From the NCBI RefSeq assembly GCF_900476375.1, contig NZ_UPPP01000073.1, forward strand, positions 1 through 64,000: DNA of 64,000 bases, written 5' to 3'. Under the pieces are notes generated by a model. It saw only the letters and a list, made by a program, of their open reading frames with translations. It was not told where the DNA came from and searched no databases. The translations under genes and the position numbers were made by a program. Position 1 is the stretch's first letter, and each line of letters starts with the position of its first letter. This document shows, piece by piece, positions 49,795-57,591 of this stretch. The DNA comes from Allolucifera butyrica (GTDB taxonomy: Bacteria > Bacillota > Negativicutes > Sporomusales > UPPP01).

Positions 49795-52557
49795 TTAAAT
49801 TAACATTTCACAAATATAATATTTTTCCGCATCACTCAGCGATATATTTAAGGATTTTTGGAAAATCTCACAGGCGTTGTTTACGGCCTGGATCAGCTCG
49901 TCGCTGAAATGACTTTTTTCAGCCGCCAAGGTTAAACCGTCGTTCGTAATCATTCGCTCCAGGGCATAGCCCGCATGAATTACAATCCGGATTTTTAAGG
50001 AATGATCAAACTCAATAGCTAACTCCCGTTCCAGACGGCTCACGAAATCCAGTAAGAGTCCAATAACTTTATGGGGATTTAAATAAGTTAGAAATTGTTT
50101 TAAATTATCCACACATAAATCTTTGACAACAATGCTCTGTTCCTGGGAACGGACTACAGTACGGCCACCGGCAATAATTTCTTTTAATACTTTTTCGCCG
50201 GTGCCGTCAATTAGTTTTTCCAGAGGGATAAAGGGAATATTTGCTTTGGGCTTTTTCACGCCAACAACAGCCAAGACCGCATGATTTTTTTGTAAATCAT
50301 TAATTTTTTTGTCAAGTTCCTTTACGCCGACTGGTATGATTGTGTAAGACTCAGCCGTCAAATCTGCAACAATTTCGCCGACAATTTCTTTTAGCTTAAT
50401 CGCTGTGCCTTTACCGGAGGTGCACACCGTGATAATGACATTATCACTAAAAGAGGTGTTTTCTTTCGGCTCATTGTTGTAGCCTTTAAATTCTTTCAGC
50501 GAGCTGTAGATATCATCCAGTTCCATATTAAAAATGCTGGATTTTCTTACGGCTTCCAGCACTAAGGGCGTGGAAACCATATCGATGGTTCTTACCCGGG
50601 TTCCTGTCCGTTCAATGACGGTTGCTTCAAATTTGAATAAAGATCCCATATCAACAAGTAAGAGGACCCCCTTGCCGCTATCCATGGCTTTTACTTTATT
50701 GATAATAATATCTAATATTTCCCGGGGACTTACGTCCAAAGGCATATCGACGGCACAAGCGGAAGAATCACCCAGTAGTTTTTGCGCGACACTGACCATA
50801 CTGCTGGCCGTACTGTTCCCATGAGCGGCAACAAGGATGCCAACCTGCCCCTGTTTTTCCTCTTCCACGGATTTTAATAAAATGGCAATATAAGTAATTT
50901 CAACCTCAGGGACGTCAACCCGAAAGGTTTGGCTTATCATTGCTTTTATTTTTAAAGCTACCTTAAATTCAGCATCATCGTTTTGGATTGAATGGCTGAT
51001 ATATAACCGGTCGTTATATTTTTCTTCTTTCAATCTTTTAAAAAAAGCGCTTAAATGAAAGCTTAAGGCATATACAAACCGGTCACTGTATTTTCTGAGC
51101 AAATCCGTTTCCGCTAAGTCTTTCATCTTTTCAGCGAACTCCAGAATTTCCTTATCTACTATTTTTAAAATCCGGTCCCGGTTCTTTCTGTCTTTATTAA
51201 ACTTATTATAAAACTTCTTTATATTGATGCTTACATCGGTGGTAATAAACCGGTTAATATAGCTGTCGTCCAGACCTTCTTCCTTTAATAAACTTACTTT
51301 GTCTTCAATAAGCCGGTATAAATTAAAGGGCAGTTCATGGGAATCCTCAAGGAGCTCTTTATAGCCGTCGGGTTCTATTAATAACGGGGCGTTTAGAATG
51401 CCGCCCAATTTTTCAAACTCCCGGCGGTTTTTGCTGAGTTCAAAAAATCCGTCTTTAATATTGGCGGAGAGTGCCTTGAAGTCCAATTCTATATAATTTT
51501 TTTCACTTTTGATGCTGGTTAGAAATCCTTTGGCGCACGTGAGCTGAATATTGGATTTTAACTGGCCGATATTACCGTAAGAAGCACTGCCGATTAATGC
51601 TTTTACAACCTCGGAGGATATTTTTATCGGTTTATTGATTCTGTGTGCTTCATTGGCAAATAAATATTTGATTATATCGATCTTTTCTTCAACCGTTCTT
51701 TCCTGGAGTGACGGTATATTAATTATGATCGGTATTCTCCGGATAAATGTTTTTAACAGGGAGGAAGTCGGGTCTTCGGTTGTCGCCCCCAGAATCAACA
51801 CACTGGCTTTCCTTTTTCTTTCGGTTTCCCCCAGCTTATTATAGGTACCCGTATCCATGAAATAAAATATCATTTCCTGGCCTTCCGGCGGTAAGCGATG
51901 GATTTCATCCAAAAAAAGGATTCCGCCGTTGGCTTTTTCCACTAAGCCGCCTTTTTCACTGTCAGCCCCTGTAAAGGCTCCTTTGGCATGTCCGAAAATA
52001 TGGGACAGTAACAATTGCGGATTATTATAATAATCCGCACAATTAAATACAATAAAGGGAGCGGTATTGACAAACCGCTGGATATGCTTTCCGTAGTTAT
52101 ACATCATTCTGGCAAATAACGTTTTGCCTACGCCCGTTTGGCCAACGACTAGGGTATGTAAGCCGACCGGTGGGTAAATAATGGCTGCTTTCGCTTGTTC
52201 CACCTGATTTTTTAAACTTTTTTCCGCGCCGATTAAATGGCTGAATGGGTCTTCCGCTTCCTGGCTGCGGAGAAAATCATGAATACTAGTCACTTCTATA
52301 GACTTGCCGGTAAGCCGAATATTCAATGTTTTTTCAATAGCGGCCTTGTGCAGAAACTTCACCGGTCTGCCTCTTAATTTTATTATCTGATTCCTTCGCA
52401 GCAATTCATTCAGTTCTTTACTAACGTTATTACGCAAGATATTTAAGTCCGCCGCTAATTCGTTGGCGTCAAAACCCTTGTTTTGCAGCAGGTCTTCCTT
52501 GGAAAGTTTCTGTGTATATTCTTCTAAATATTCGTAGATTTTATCAATTCTTTTCAC
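49795..52557 (-). CDS. levR: LevR-type sigma-54-dependent PTS-regulated activator
   Basis: 920 residues, GTG start with SD GGAGG. Order: DNA-binding HTH (about 1-70), AAA+ domain (about 105-400) with Walker A GQTGVGKT (139-146), the sigma-54 contact motif GAFTGA (193-198) and Walker B GGILFLDEIHR, then a first PRD, a IIA-mannose-like domain with VAAHGNSTASS, a IIB-gat-like domain with TVCTSGKGTA, and a C-terminal PRD. Phosphorylation by HPr and by the PTS IIB would tune it. It should activate the divergent-in-function but co-directional PTS operon through the -24/-12 promoter. Confidence 0.94.
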   Translation of the reverse strand: MKRIDKIYEYLEEYTQKLSKEDLLQNKGFDANELAADLNILRNNVSKELNELLRRNQIIKLRGRPVKFLHKAAIEKTLNIRLTGKSIEVTSIHDFLRSQEAEDPFSHLIGAEKSLKNQVEQAKAAIIYPPVGLHTLVVGQTGVGKTLFARMMYNYGKHIQRFVNTAPFIVFNCADYYNNPQLLLSHIFGHAKGAFTGADSEKGGLVEKANGGILFLDEIHRLPPEGQEMIFYFMDTGTYNKLGETERKRKASVLILGATTEDPTSSLLKTFIRRIPIIINIPSLQERTVEEKIDIIKYLFANEAHRINKPIKISSEVVKALIGSASYGNIGQLKSNIQLTCAKGFLTSIKSEKNYIELDFKALSANIKDGFFELSKNRREFEKLGGILNAPLLIEPDGYKELLEDSHELPFNLYRLIEDKVSLLKEEGLDDSYINRFITTDVSINIKKFYNKFNKDRKNRDRILKIVDKEILEFAEKMKDLAETDLLRKYSDRFVYALSFHLSAFFKRLKEEKYNDRLYISHSIQNDDAEFKVALKIKAMISQTFRVDVPEVEITYIAILLKSVEEEKQGQVGILVAAHGNSTASSMVSVAQKLLGDSSACAVDMPLDVSPREILDIIINKVKAMDSGKGVLLLVDMGSLFKFEATVIERTGTRVRTIDMVSTPLVLEAVRKSSIFNMELDDIYSSLKEFKGYNNEPKENTSFSDNVIITVCTSGKGTAIKLKEIVGEIVADLTAESYTIIPVGVKELDKKINDLQKNHAVLAVVGVKKPKANIPFIPLEKLIDGTGEKVLKEIIAGGRTVVRSQEQSIVVKDLCVDNLKQFLTYLNPHKVIGLLLDFVSRLERELAIEFDHSLKIRIVIHAGYALERMITNDGLTLAAEKSHFSDELIQAVNNACEIFQKSLNISLSDAEKYYICEMLI

Positions 52558-52582
52558 CTGTTTACCTCCGCTAATGAATCTG

Positions 52583-52618
52583 TTACATGTCTAAACATAG
52601 CATTTTGTATGTAGCCAT
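52583..52618 (-). CDS. 11-residue putative leader peptide before levR
   Basis: ATG at 52618 with a near-perfect SD AAGGAGGTG; product MATYKMLCLDM. It ends 25 bases before the GTG of levR. Candidate upstream ORF controlling levR translation. Confidence 0.4.
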   Translation of the reverse strand: MATYKMLCLDM

Positions 52619-52825
52619 TTTGGCACCTCCTTAGAATTATTTTACACTAATTTTAAAAACTAACCGAAATAGAAGCAAAAATTGTTCCGACATGTGTATC
52701 AAAAATAGAAAGTGGTTTTTACGGACTTTTTGCCGAAAGTAATACACTATTAAATTTTTTGATACAAAAAAGCAGATGCTTGTCATATTTTTGTCACATT
52801 TGCCACGTATAATAAAAACATAACA

Positions 52826-52950
52826 GATCGGCATAGTACCGGTTTTATAAGAACTTATATTTTTTGACAAGAAAAAATAACCCGGTACACAGCCGATCGT
52901 TTATATAGATTTTTTCGCTTACTATCCCGCAATGGCGGGATTTTTATTTT
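52826..52950 (+). ncRNA. Candidate structured RNA with its own terminator
   Basis: Coaxial stems GATCGGC/GCCGATC (52826-52832 with 52892-52898) and GTACCGG/CCGGTAC (52836-52842 with 52882-52888), separated by a symmetric ATA/ACA internal loop, capped by an AT-rich stem-loop. A terminator ATCCCGC-AATG-GCGGGAT plus T-run (52924-52950) follows. A TATAAT at 52808-52813 would start transcription just before the first stem. No known class recognised. Confidence 0.55.
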
Positions 52951-53025
52951 TGTATGAATGGGCTGTTTTTAGCGGGCATACCATAGAATCGTACCGAATG
53001 TACCGACAAAAAAAGGGGGAAGACA

Positions 53026-53112
53026 ATGCTTCAATACATAATATATGGGCTTGCCGCGCTGGCTATCATAGCGATCGGCTTGTTTTTGCATATGTATTGT
53101 CTGTTGCAATAA
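53026..53112 (+). CDS. 28-residue membrane peptide
   Basis: ATG with SD AAAAGGGGGAAG. Nearly the whole chain is one hydrophobic helix (YIIYGLAALAIIAIGLFLHM), ending in Tyr-Cys-Leu-Leu-Gln. It lies about 75 bases after the candidate RNA terminator. No family recognised; small size resembles subunit-type peptides such as KdpF, but no partner is near. Confidence 0.5.
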   Translation: MLQYIIYGLAALAIIAIGLFLHMYCLLQ

Positions 53113-53164
53113 TGGGTTTCTTATGCAAAAATAGACAAAAAATTTACTATTTTTGTCGTATATA

Positions 53165-53173
53165 TGCTATAAT
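53165..53173 (+). promoter_or_regulatory. Extended -10 promoter before the chemoreceptor gene
   Basis: TGCTATAAT with a TTTACT 19 bases further upstream. Leader of about 200 bases follows without an evident structure. Confidence 0.5.
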
Positions 53174-53371
53174 TGACGCAATAGACAGATTGTTCCCGCA
53201 TTTTGCGCCCTGATTCTTTCAACAACGATTTTCTACTCGTATCATACGCAGGGTGGTTGGTCATTCGTTGCAACTGTCTAAAAGTTTATTCGAAAATCAA
53301 TTGTTCATTGGCAGCGAACTGTAAAAGCGGAATTGCCGGAAAAATCTGATACAATGCAAAAAGGGGGGGCG

Positions 53372-55138
53372 TTGACGACGAAGATTAAACATAAACTGAT
53401 TGTAGCTATCGTTGCGGTAGGGTGCCTATTGGCTGGGGTTCTTGCCGCCTATAATATTTGGAGCATTTACAGTAGTGAGAGAGCGACAATTCAGGGATAT
53501 AGAACCTTGTTGCAGGATCAATTCGACAGAAATATCCGTCTGCAGGTAGAAACGGCTGTCAGTATGATTAATGAAATTTACCAGCAGCAAAAGAACGGTC
53601 AATTGACGGAAGACCAGGCGAAGAAACAGGCGGCGGCCATCTTAAGAAATCTTCGTTATGATAAAGACGGCTATTTTTGGGCCGATACGGTGGATGGGGT
53701 TAACGTGGTTCTTTTGGGGCGGAATACGGAAGGTAAGAGCCGCATTAACGATAAAGACGCCAAAGGTGATTTGTTCATCCAGAAAATTATCAAAAACGGC
53801 ATGCAAGATGGCGGTGGTTATACCAACTATTGGTTCCCAAAACCCAACGAGAAAGAGCCAAAGCCAAAGCGCGGCTATTCGCTGCTGTTTAAGCCATACA
53901 ACTGGGTGATTGGCACAGGCAACTGGACGGATGATATTGATAAGCTGGTAGCCAAGAAAGAAGCTGAATTGCACGGACGTTTACTGAAGGATATAGGGAT
54001 GGCGCTGCTGATTACCTTATTGGTGTTGGGGCTGGCAGTAGGAATTGCCATTTGGCTGAGCCGTAAGATAGCAGCGCCAATTGTTACCATGGTAGGTCAT
54101 GCGGAAAAAGTGGCGGCTGGCAACCTGAGCCGGGAGCTTACTGTCGACTCGCAGGATGAAATCGGCCATTTGGCCCGAGCGCTAAATTCCATGACGCAGC
54201 GCCTGAGGGACTTGATCGGCCAGGTCTCGTCCTCGGCGGAGCAAGTGGCCGCTTCCGCTCAAGAATTGACGGCTAACGCCGACCAGTCGGCAGTTGCCGC
54301 CGGGCAGGTAGCCGCATCCATTACGGAGTTTGCTCAGGAGACGCAACAGCAGCTTCTCGATGTGAGTGCGCTGGTCCTGATTGCAGAGGAAACGGCGACC
54401 GAGATGCAGAAGGCAGCGACGAATGCCGGCAAAGCAGTCCAGGCATCCGAGACGACAGCGGCGGCTGCGGTAGAGGGCGGCCGATCAATTGGCACGGTTG
54501 CTTCGCAGATGGATGTGATTGAAAAGACGGTGACACAGTCGGCGCATGTAATAACCAAGCTGGGGGAACGTTCGCAGGAAATTGGACAAATTGTTGATAC
54601 GATTGCCGGTATTGCCGGGCAAACCAATTTGCTGGCCTTAAACGCCGCCATTGAAGCGGCCCGGGCCGGTGAGCAAGGGCGGGGATTTGCCGTTGTGGCG
54701 GAAGAAGTCCGCAAACTGGCTGAACAGTCGCAGATGGCAACTGGCAAAATTGCCGGGCTAATCCATGAGATCTGTGAGGATACGGTTCAAGCGGTAGAGG
54801 CCATGAGAACAGGAACGGAAGAAACGAAAAAGGGACTGGATGTGGTCCAGCAGGCCGGTATTGTTTTTGAACAAATTGAAAAACAGGTCAATGCCGTGGC
54901 CAATCAAATCCGGGAGATCGCAGCAGCCGAACAGCAAATGGCCGTCGGTATGCAGGAGATTACCCAGACAGTGCAAAATATCGAGTCAATTAGCCGGAAG
55001 AATGCCGGTCATACGGAAAGCGTTTCGGCAGCAACGGAAGAACAATCCGCATCGATGCAGGAGATTGCCGCGGCCAGTCAGAATCTGGCCCAAATGGCCG
55101 GCGATTTGCAAAATACGGTAAGCTATTTTCAGTTGTAA
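53372..55138 (+). CDS. Methyl-accepting chemotaxis protein with extracytoplasmic cache domain
   Basis: 588 residues from the TTG at 53372, chosen because AAAGGGGGGG directly precedes it; in-frame ATG 53354 and TTG 53333 lack such a site. Membrane helices near 8-28 and 207-229, with an sCache_2 sensor between ([13 protein letters not shown] near 98-110, and [17 protein letters not shown] near 174-190). HAMP near 232-285, then the long signalling coiled coil with the conserved tip [20 protein letters not shown] near 417-436. It would sense a small ligand such as a carboxylate and signal to CheA. Confidence 0.92.
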   Translation: MTTKIKHKLIVAIVAVGCLLAGVLAAYNIWSIYSSERATIQGYRTLLQDQFDRNIRLQVETAVSMINEIYQQQKNGQLTEDQAKKQAAAILRNLRYDKDGYFWADTVDGVNVVLLGRNTEGKSRINDKDAKGDLFIQKIIKNGMQDGGGYTNYWFPKPNEKEPKPKRGYSLLFKPYNWVIGTGNWTDDIDKLVAKKEAELHGRLLKDIGMALLITLLVLGLAVGIAIWLSRKIAAPIVTMVGHAEKVAAGNLSRELTVDSQDEIGHLARALNSMTQRLRDLIGQVSSSAEQVAASAQELTANADQSAVAAGQVAASITEFAQETQQQLLDVSALVLIAEETATEMQKAATNAGKAVQASETTAAAAVEGGRSIGTVASQMDVIEKTVTQSAHVITKLGERSQEIGQIVDTIAGIAGQTNLLALNAAIEAARAGEQGRGFAVVAEEVRKLAEQSQMATGKIAGLIHEICEDTVQAVEAMRTGTEETKKGLDVVQQAGIVFEQIEKQVNAVANQIREIAAAEQQMAVGMQEITQTVQNIESISRKNAGHTESVSAATEEQSASMQEIAAASQNLAQMAGDLQNTVSYFQL

Positions 55139-55144
55139 ACAAAA

Positions 55145-55185
55145 AAAGGGTTTTCAGGCAAGCCTGAAAACCCTTTAATTTTTTT
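55145..55185. terminator. Bidirectional terminator between the MCP gene and the secreted-protein gene
   Basis: AAAGGGTTTTCAGGC-AA-GCCTGAAAACCCTTT, 15-bp perfect stem with T-runs on both sides. Confidence 0.92.
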
Positions 55186-55212
55186 AGCACCTTTTGCCCC
55201 GGAAAAAACATA

Positions 55213-55983
55213 CTAGTGGTTCTTCGATGGCTCCCATTCCGCAAGATTGGTTGTACCATACTTTTCTTTAGAACGCTGCTCCAGAGTCTGAACATATTGG
55301 TCAAAGGCAAGGGCCGGGTCGGGCGGAGCGCTGTTTACCGCCGCAAACTGCCAGGTGTCACCGGTTTTACGCAGCGTGAAGGTGATGACTGCATAGTTAA
55401 TATTGCCTGATAAAGCTATGCCGTTTAATAATTCCCGGCTATAAAGAGCATATCCCCGAAGCGTGGTGTCATTCGAATCCAGGATTTCCACATAACGCAG
55501 TATAAAATGCCCATAGCCGCCAATCCAGGCATTCAGTTGTTCCTGGGAAAGGGACAGCGTTGCCGGGTCAATCGTTTGCAGCAGGGCAAGGTCCCGGGAA
55601 TTAAATGCTTTCATACGGGCTAGCAGCAGTTTTATAGCCTGCCTGTCGTCCGGACCGATATAATGGCCGGCATCGTCAATTGCAAGAATTTCCACGGCCG
55701 TTCCCCACATTCGGGTTCCCATCAGATCGTCCCGCAGGCGGACATCGGCAACAACAGCTAATCCGTCTTTGCGAAAATCTCTGGACAGACGGACAGGCTG
55801 GTATTTCTTGCCATCTTCGCTTAAAATGCCGTATGTCCCCAGGTACGTGATATACCGGATTACACCTTTAATATGAACTACAGGATAGGTATCATTGGTC
55901 GCGGCGGAGGCAGCAGCCGGGCCGGATGTTGTCAAATATAACAAAAGGAATAAAAGAGACAAAATGTGAAATAACCGTTTCAT
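55213..55983 (-). CDS. Secreted protein of unknown function
   Basis: 256 residues from the ATG at 55983 (SD AGGAGG); a longer frame upstream has no SD. Signal peptide with hydrophobic core LSLLFLLLYLTTSG and probable cleavage after ASAA near residue 28. The mature part begins with a small beta-rich domain (VVHIKGVIRYITYLGTYG), and the second half has an NTF2-like look (ARMKAFNSRDLALLQTIDP, then a C-terminal ALAFDQYVQTLEQR). No family assigned. Confidence 0.7.
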   Translation of the reverse strand: MKRLFHILSLLFLLLYLTTSGPAAASAATNDTYPVVHIKGVIRYITYLGTYGILSEDGKKYQPVRLSRDFRKDGLAVVADVRLRDDLMGTRMWGTAVEILAIDDAGHYIGPDDRQAIKLLLARMKAFNSRDLALLQTIDPATLSLSQEQLNAWIGGYGHFILRYVEILDSNDTTLRGYALYSRELLNGIALSGNINYAVITFTLRKTGDTWQFAAVNSAPPDPALAFDQYVQTLEQRSKEKYGTTNLAEWEPSKNH

Positions 55984-56097
55984 TGATGGACCTCCTGGAT
56001 TGGATTTATTTAGTGAAAGAAATTTCGCGGGGATGACACCATTTTTCGGTTGCGATAATATCAATATAATAAAAGTAAGTTTCACGTTGTTCTTGTG

Positions 56098-56210
56098 GGA
56101 TCAGAAAGTATAACTTTTCTGGTTATTTCTAAGATGACACATTCTTCTCGGATTCCCGAAAAGTAAAATACTTTCTTTCCATTTAAAGACCCATTGGGTC
56201 TTTCTTATAT
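56098..56210 (+). repeat. Dispersed 110-bp element R3, copy 2
   Basis: AGAAAGTATAACTTTTCTGG, CCGAAAAGTAAAATACTTTC, then AAAGACCCATTGGGTCTTTCTTATAT. Same orientation toward the downstream gene (ACT protein) as the other two copies. Confidence 0.82.
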
Positions 56211-56214
56211 GGCG

Positions 56215-56234
56215 GCCCCTTTTTACAAAGGGGC
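56215..56234 (+). terminator. Hairpin in the ACT gene leader
   Basis: GCCCCTTT-TTAC-AAAGGGGC followed by TTTCAT, directly after R3 copy 2 and 70 bases before the ACT-protein start. The rest of this 320-base gap holds no gene. Confidence 0.6.
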
Positions 56235-56303
56235 TTTCATGCGGTATTACTCGGGATCTTCAGGTCTTGTTGACATCGAACTGGACAGTTGGGAGGGAAT
56301 GGT

Positions 56304-56909
56304 GTGCAATTCCAGGCACAGAAATTAAAGGAACGGCTGCGGCCTATAACACCGGCCGCTTGGCAGGAAAAGATGTCAAAAAACGGCAAGACTAAGCAGG
56401 ATGAGACGTTAATGATAATGGCAAGACCAGGGAGTGAAACGGAAAATGATAATGATGTGATAGACCGGCTGCCAATTCATGTAAGCTGTATTCCCAGCAT
56501 TACCCGGATGAGTATCAGTTTTGACCCCGGCCAGGGGGCCGGAGAAATTAGTCGTCTGTTAAAAGAACTGGCTGATTCATCGATTAGCATGGACCTGGTT
56601 AACGTGCATCCGCAACAAGTGGTGTTTACCGTCGATAATCCCCTGGCGGCCAAAACGCAATCCCGTATCCGTAAGTGGGGATACCGTTTTGAGTCCATAC
56701 CGGATTGTGCGCAAGTAGTGATTTCCGGCGGCCAGAGTGATGAAACGCCTTATGTTTTGTCCGGCATTGCGGAAGCATTGGCCGGGTCGAATATCGACGT
56801 CTTGCAGATAGCTGGTTCTTGCACCGGATTCTCCGTATTAATCAGGGAAACAGACATGGAGCAGACGGTAAAAGTATTACAGGAAAAGTTATTTTCCGGT
56901 ATCCGGTAA
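56304..56909 (+). CDS. Stand-alone tandem ACT-domain protein (aspartokinase regulatory-like)
   Basis: 201 residues from the GTG at 56304, six bases after SD GGGAGGG. After an N-terminal polar region of about 55 residues come two ACT domains (about 68-130 and 135-201) resembling the regulatory half of aspartate kinase: SITRMSISFDPGQGAGEISR near 66-85, then QVVFTVDN, and SGIAEALAGSNIDVLQIAGS near 157-176. No kinase domain is present. It may bind an amino acid and regulate an enzyme in trans; specific role unknown. Confidence 0.72.
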   Translation: MQFQAQKLKERLRPITPAAWQEKMSKNGKTKQDETLMIMARPGSETENDNDVIDRLPIHVSCIPSITRMSISFDPGQGAGEISRLLKELADSSISMDLVNVHPQQVVFTVDNPLAAKTQSRIRKWGYRFESIPDCAQVVISGGQSDETPYVLSGIAEALAGSNIDVLQIAGSCTGFSVLIRETDMEQTVKVLQEKLFSGIR

Positions 56910-56982
56910 TCTTTGTAAATACTACATCTATTCGGGTAGAAACGTCAAAATCCTGCCTTGCATTGTCCGACGGGAAATGGAT

Positions 56983-57016
56983 AAAGCCTGCTTTCCGGAA
57001 AGGAAGGCAGGCTTTT
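56983..57016. terminator. Bidirectional terminator
   Basis: AAAGCCTGCTTTCC with GGAAGGCAGGCTTT, 14 pairs including one G-T, 5-nt loop, T-run on the + side. Between the ACT gene and the convergent 45-residue gene. Confidence 0.8.
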
Positions 57017-57018
57017 GG

Positions 57019-57156
57019 TTATTCGCCCCGCATAAACATCATAGCGGACTGCAGGATTTTCTCATCGTCCCAATTTTTCTGCGTATTTTGGAGTATGTTC
57101 GCATGAGGTTCGGGGGCTTTTTCGGCTAACTCAGGCTGCTCTGTTGTTTTCTCCAA
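57019..57156 (-). CDS. 45-residue hydrophilic microprotein
   Basis: TTG start at 57156 with SD AGAGGTGAT. Acidic N-terminal half (MEKTTEQPELAEKAPEPH) and a C-terminal helix-like segment with NWDDEKILQSAMMFMRGE. Bounded by a terminator directly after its stop codon, which supports expression. No family recognised. Confidence 0.5.
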   Translation of the reverse strand: MEKTTEQPELAEKAPEPHANILQNTQKNWDDEKILQSAMMFMRGE

Positions 57157-57200
57157 AAAATCACCTCTGTATCCTGAATTGAACCGGTCCATTAATACGC

Positions 57201-57280
57201 GGGCCGATAATACGTCCGAAAAGGCGATGCCTCGCTAATTCCAGGCGTAGAAACTGGCGCCTCATTTCCAATATCGGCCC
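57201..57280. other. Inverted-repeat-bounded structured region
   Basis: GGGCCGATA (57201-57209) and TATCGGCCC (57272-57280) are exact complements enclosing 62 bases that can form further small hairpins (GCGA-TGCC-TCGC and CCAG ... CTGG). It sits between divergent small genes and could be a leader RNA for either. Confidence 0.4.
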
Positions 57281-57407
57281 CGGTTATAATGTGCCAAAGA
57301 CCGGAAGAAAATATACATTTTTCCTGTAAAAGACCGGACGAAATTAAGCCGTTGCAGGCATTTTTTTATACTTCAATATGCGTTATACTGAAATAGGGGG
57401 GAGGACT

Positions 57408-57587
57408 ATGGCTAAACAGGCTGTCTTGTGTTTGCAATGCAAATACTATTATATAACCTGGGACAAGTCTTTTCCTTACGGTTGCAAGGCCATGGGTTTT
57501 AAGGGAGCTCTGATGCCTTGCCTTTACGTGAGGCAAGTTTCCGGGACCCGCTGCCTGAGCTTCGCGGATAAAATTAAAGGAGAATAG
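57408..57587 (+). CDS. Conserved small cysteine-rich protein
   Basis: 59 residues, SD GGGGGGAGG. Pattern CLQCKYYYITWDKSFPYGCK near 8-27 followed by GFKG, PC and SGTRCLSF: five or six conserved cysteines. The same pattern recurs widely in anaerobes and is often mislabelled as uracil-DNA glycosylase, but it is far too short for that fold. Probable metal-binding protein of unknown role. Overlaps no neighbour; citXG starts five bases after its stop codon. Confidence 0.72.
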   Translation: MAKQAVLCLQCKYYYITWDKSFPYGCKAMGFKGALMPCLYVRQVSGTRCLSFADKIKGE

Positions 57588-57591
57588 TTGG

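Noticed and set aside
52932..53213. 93-codon + strand ORF
   Set aside because: It begins inside the T-run of a terminator; the SD-supported ORF here is the 28-codon one at 53026.
57201..57280. Purine riboswitch on the minus strand
   Set aside because: A GTTTCTAC string is present, but the P2 and P3 helices and loop-loop motif do not fit.
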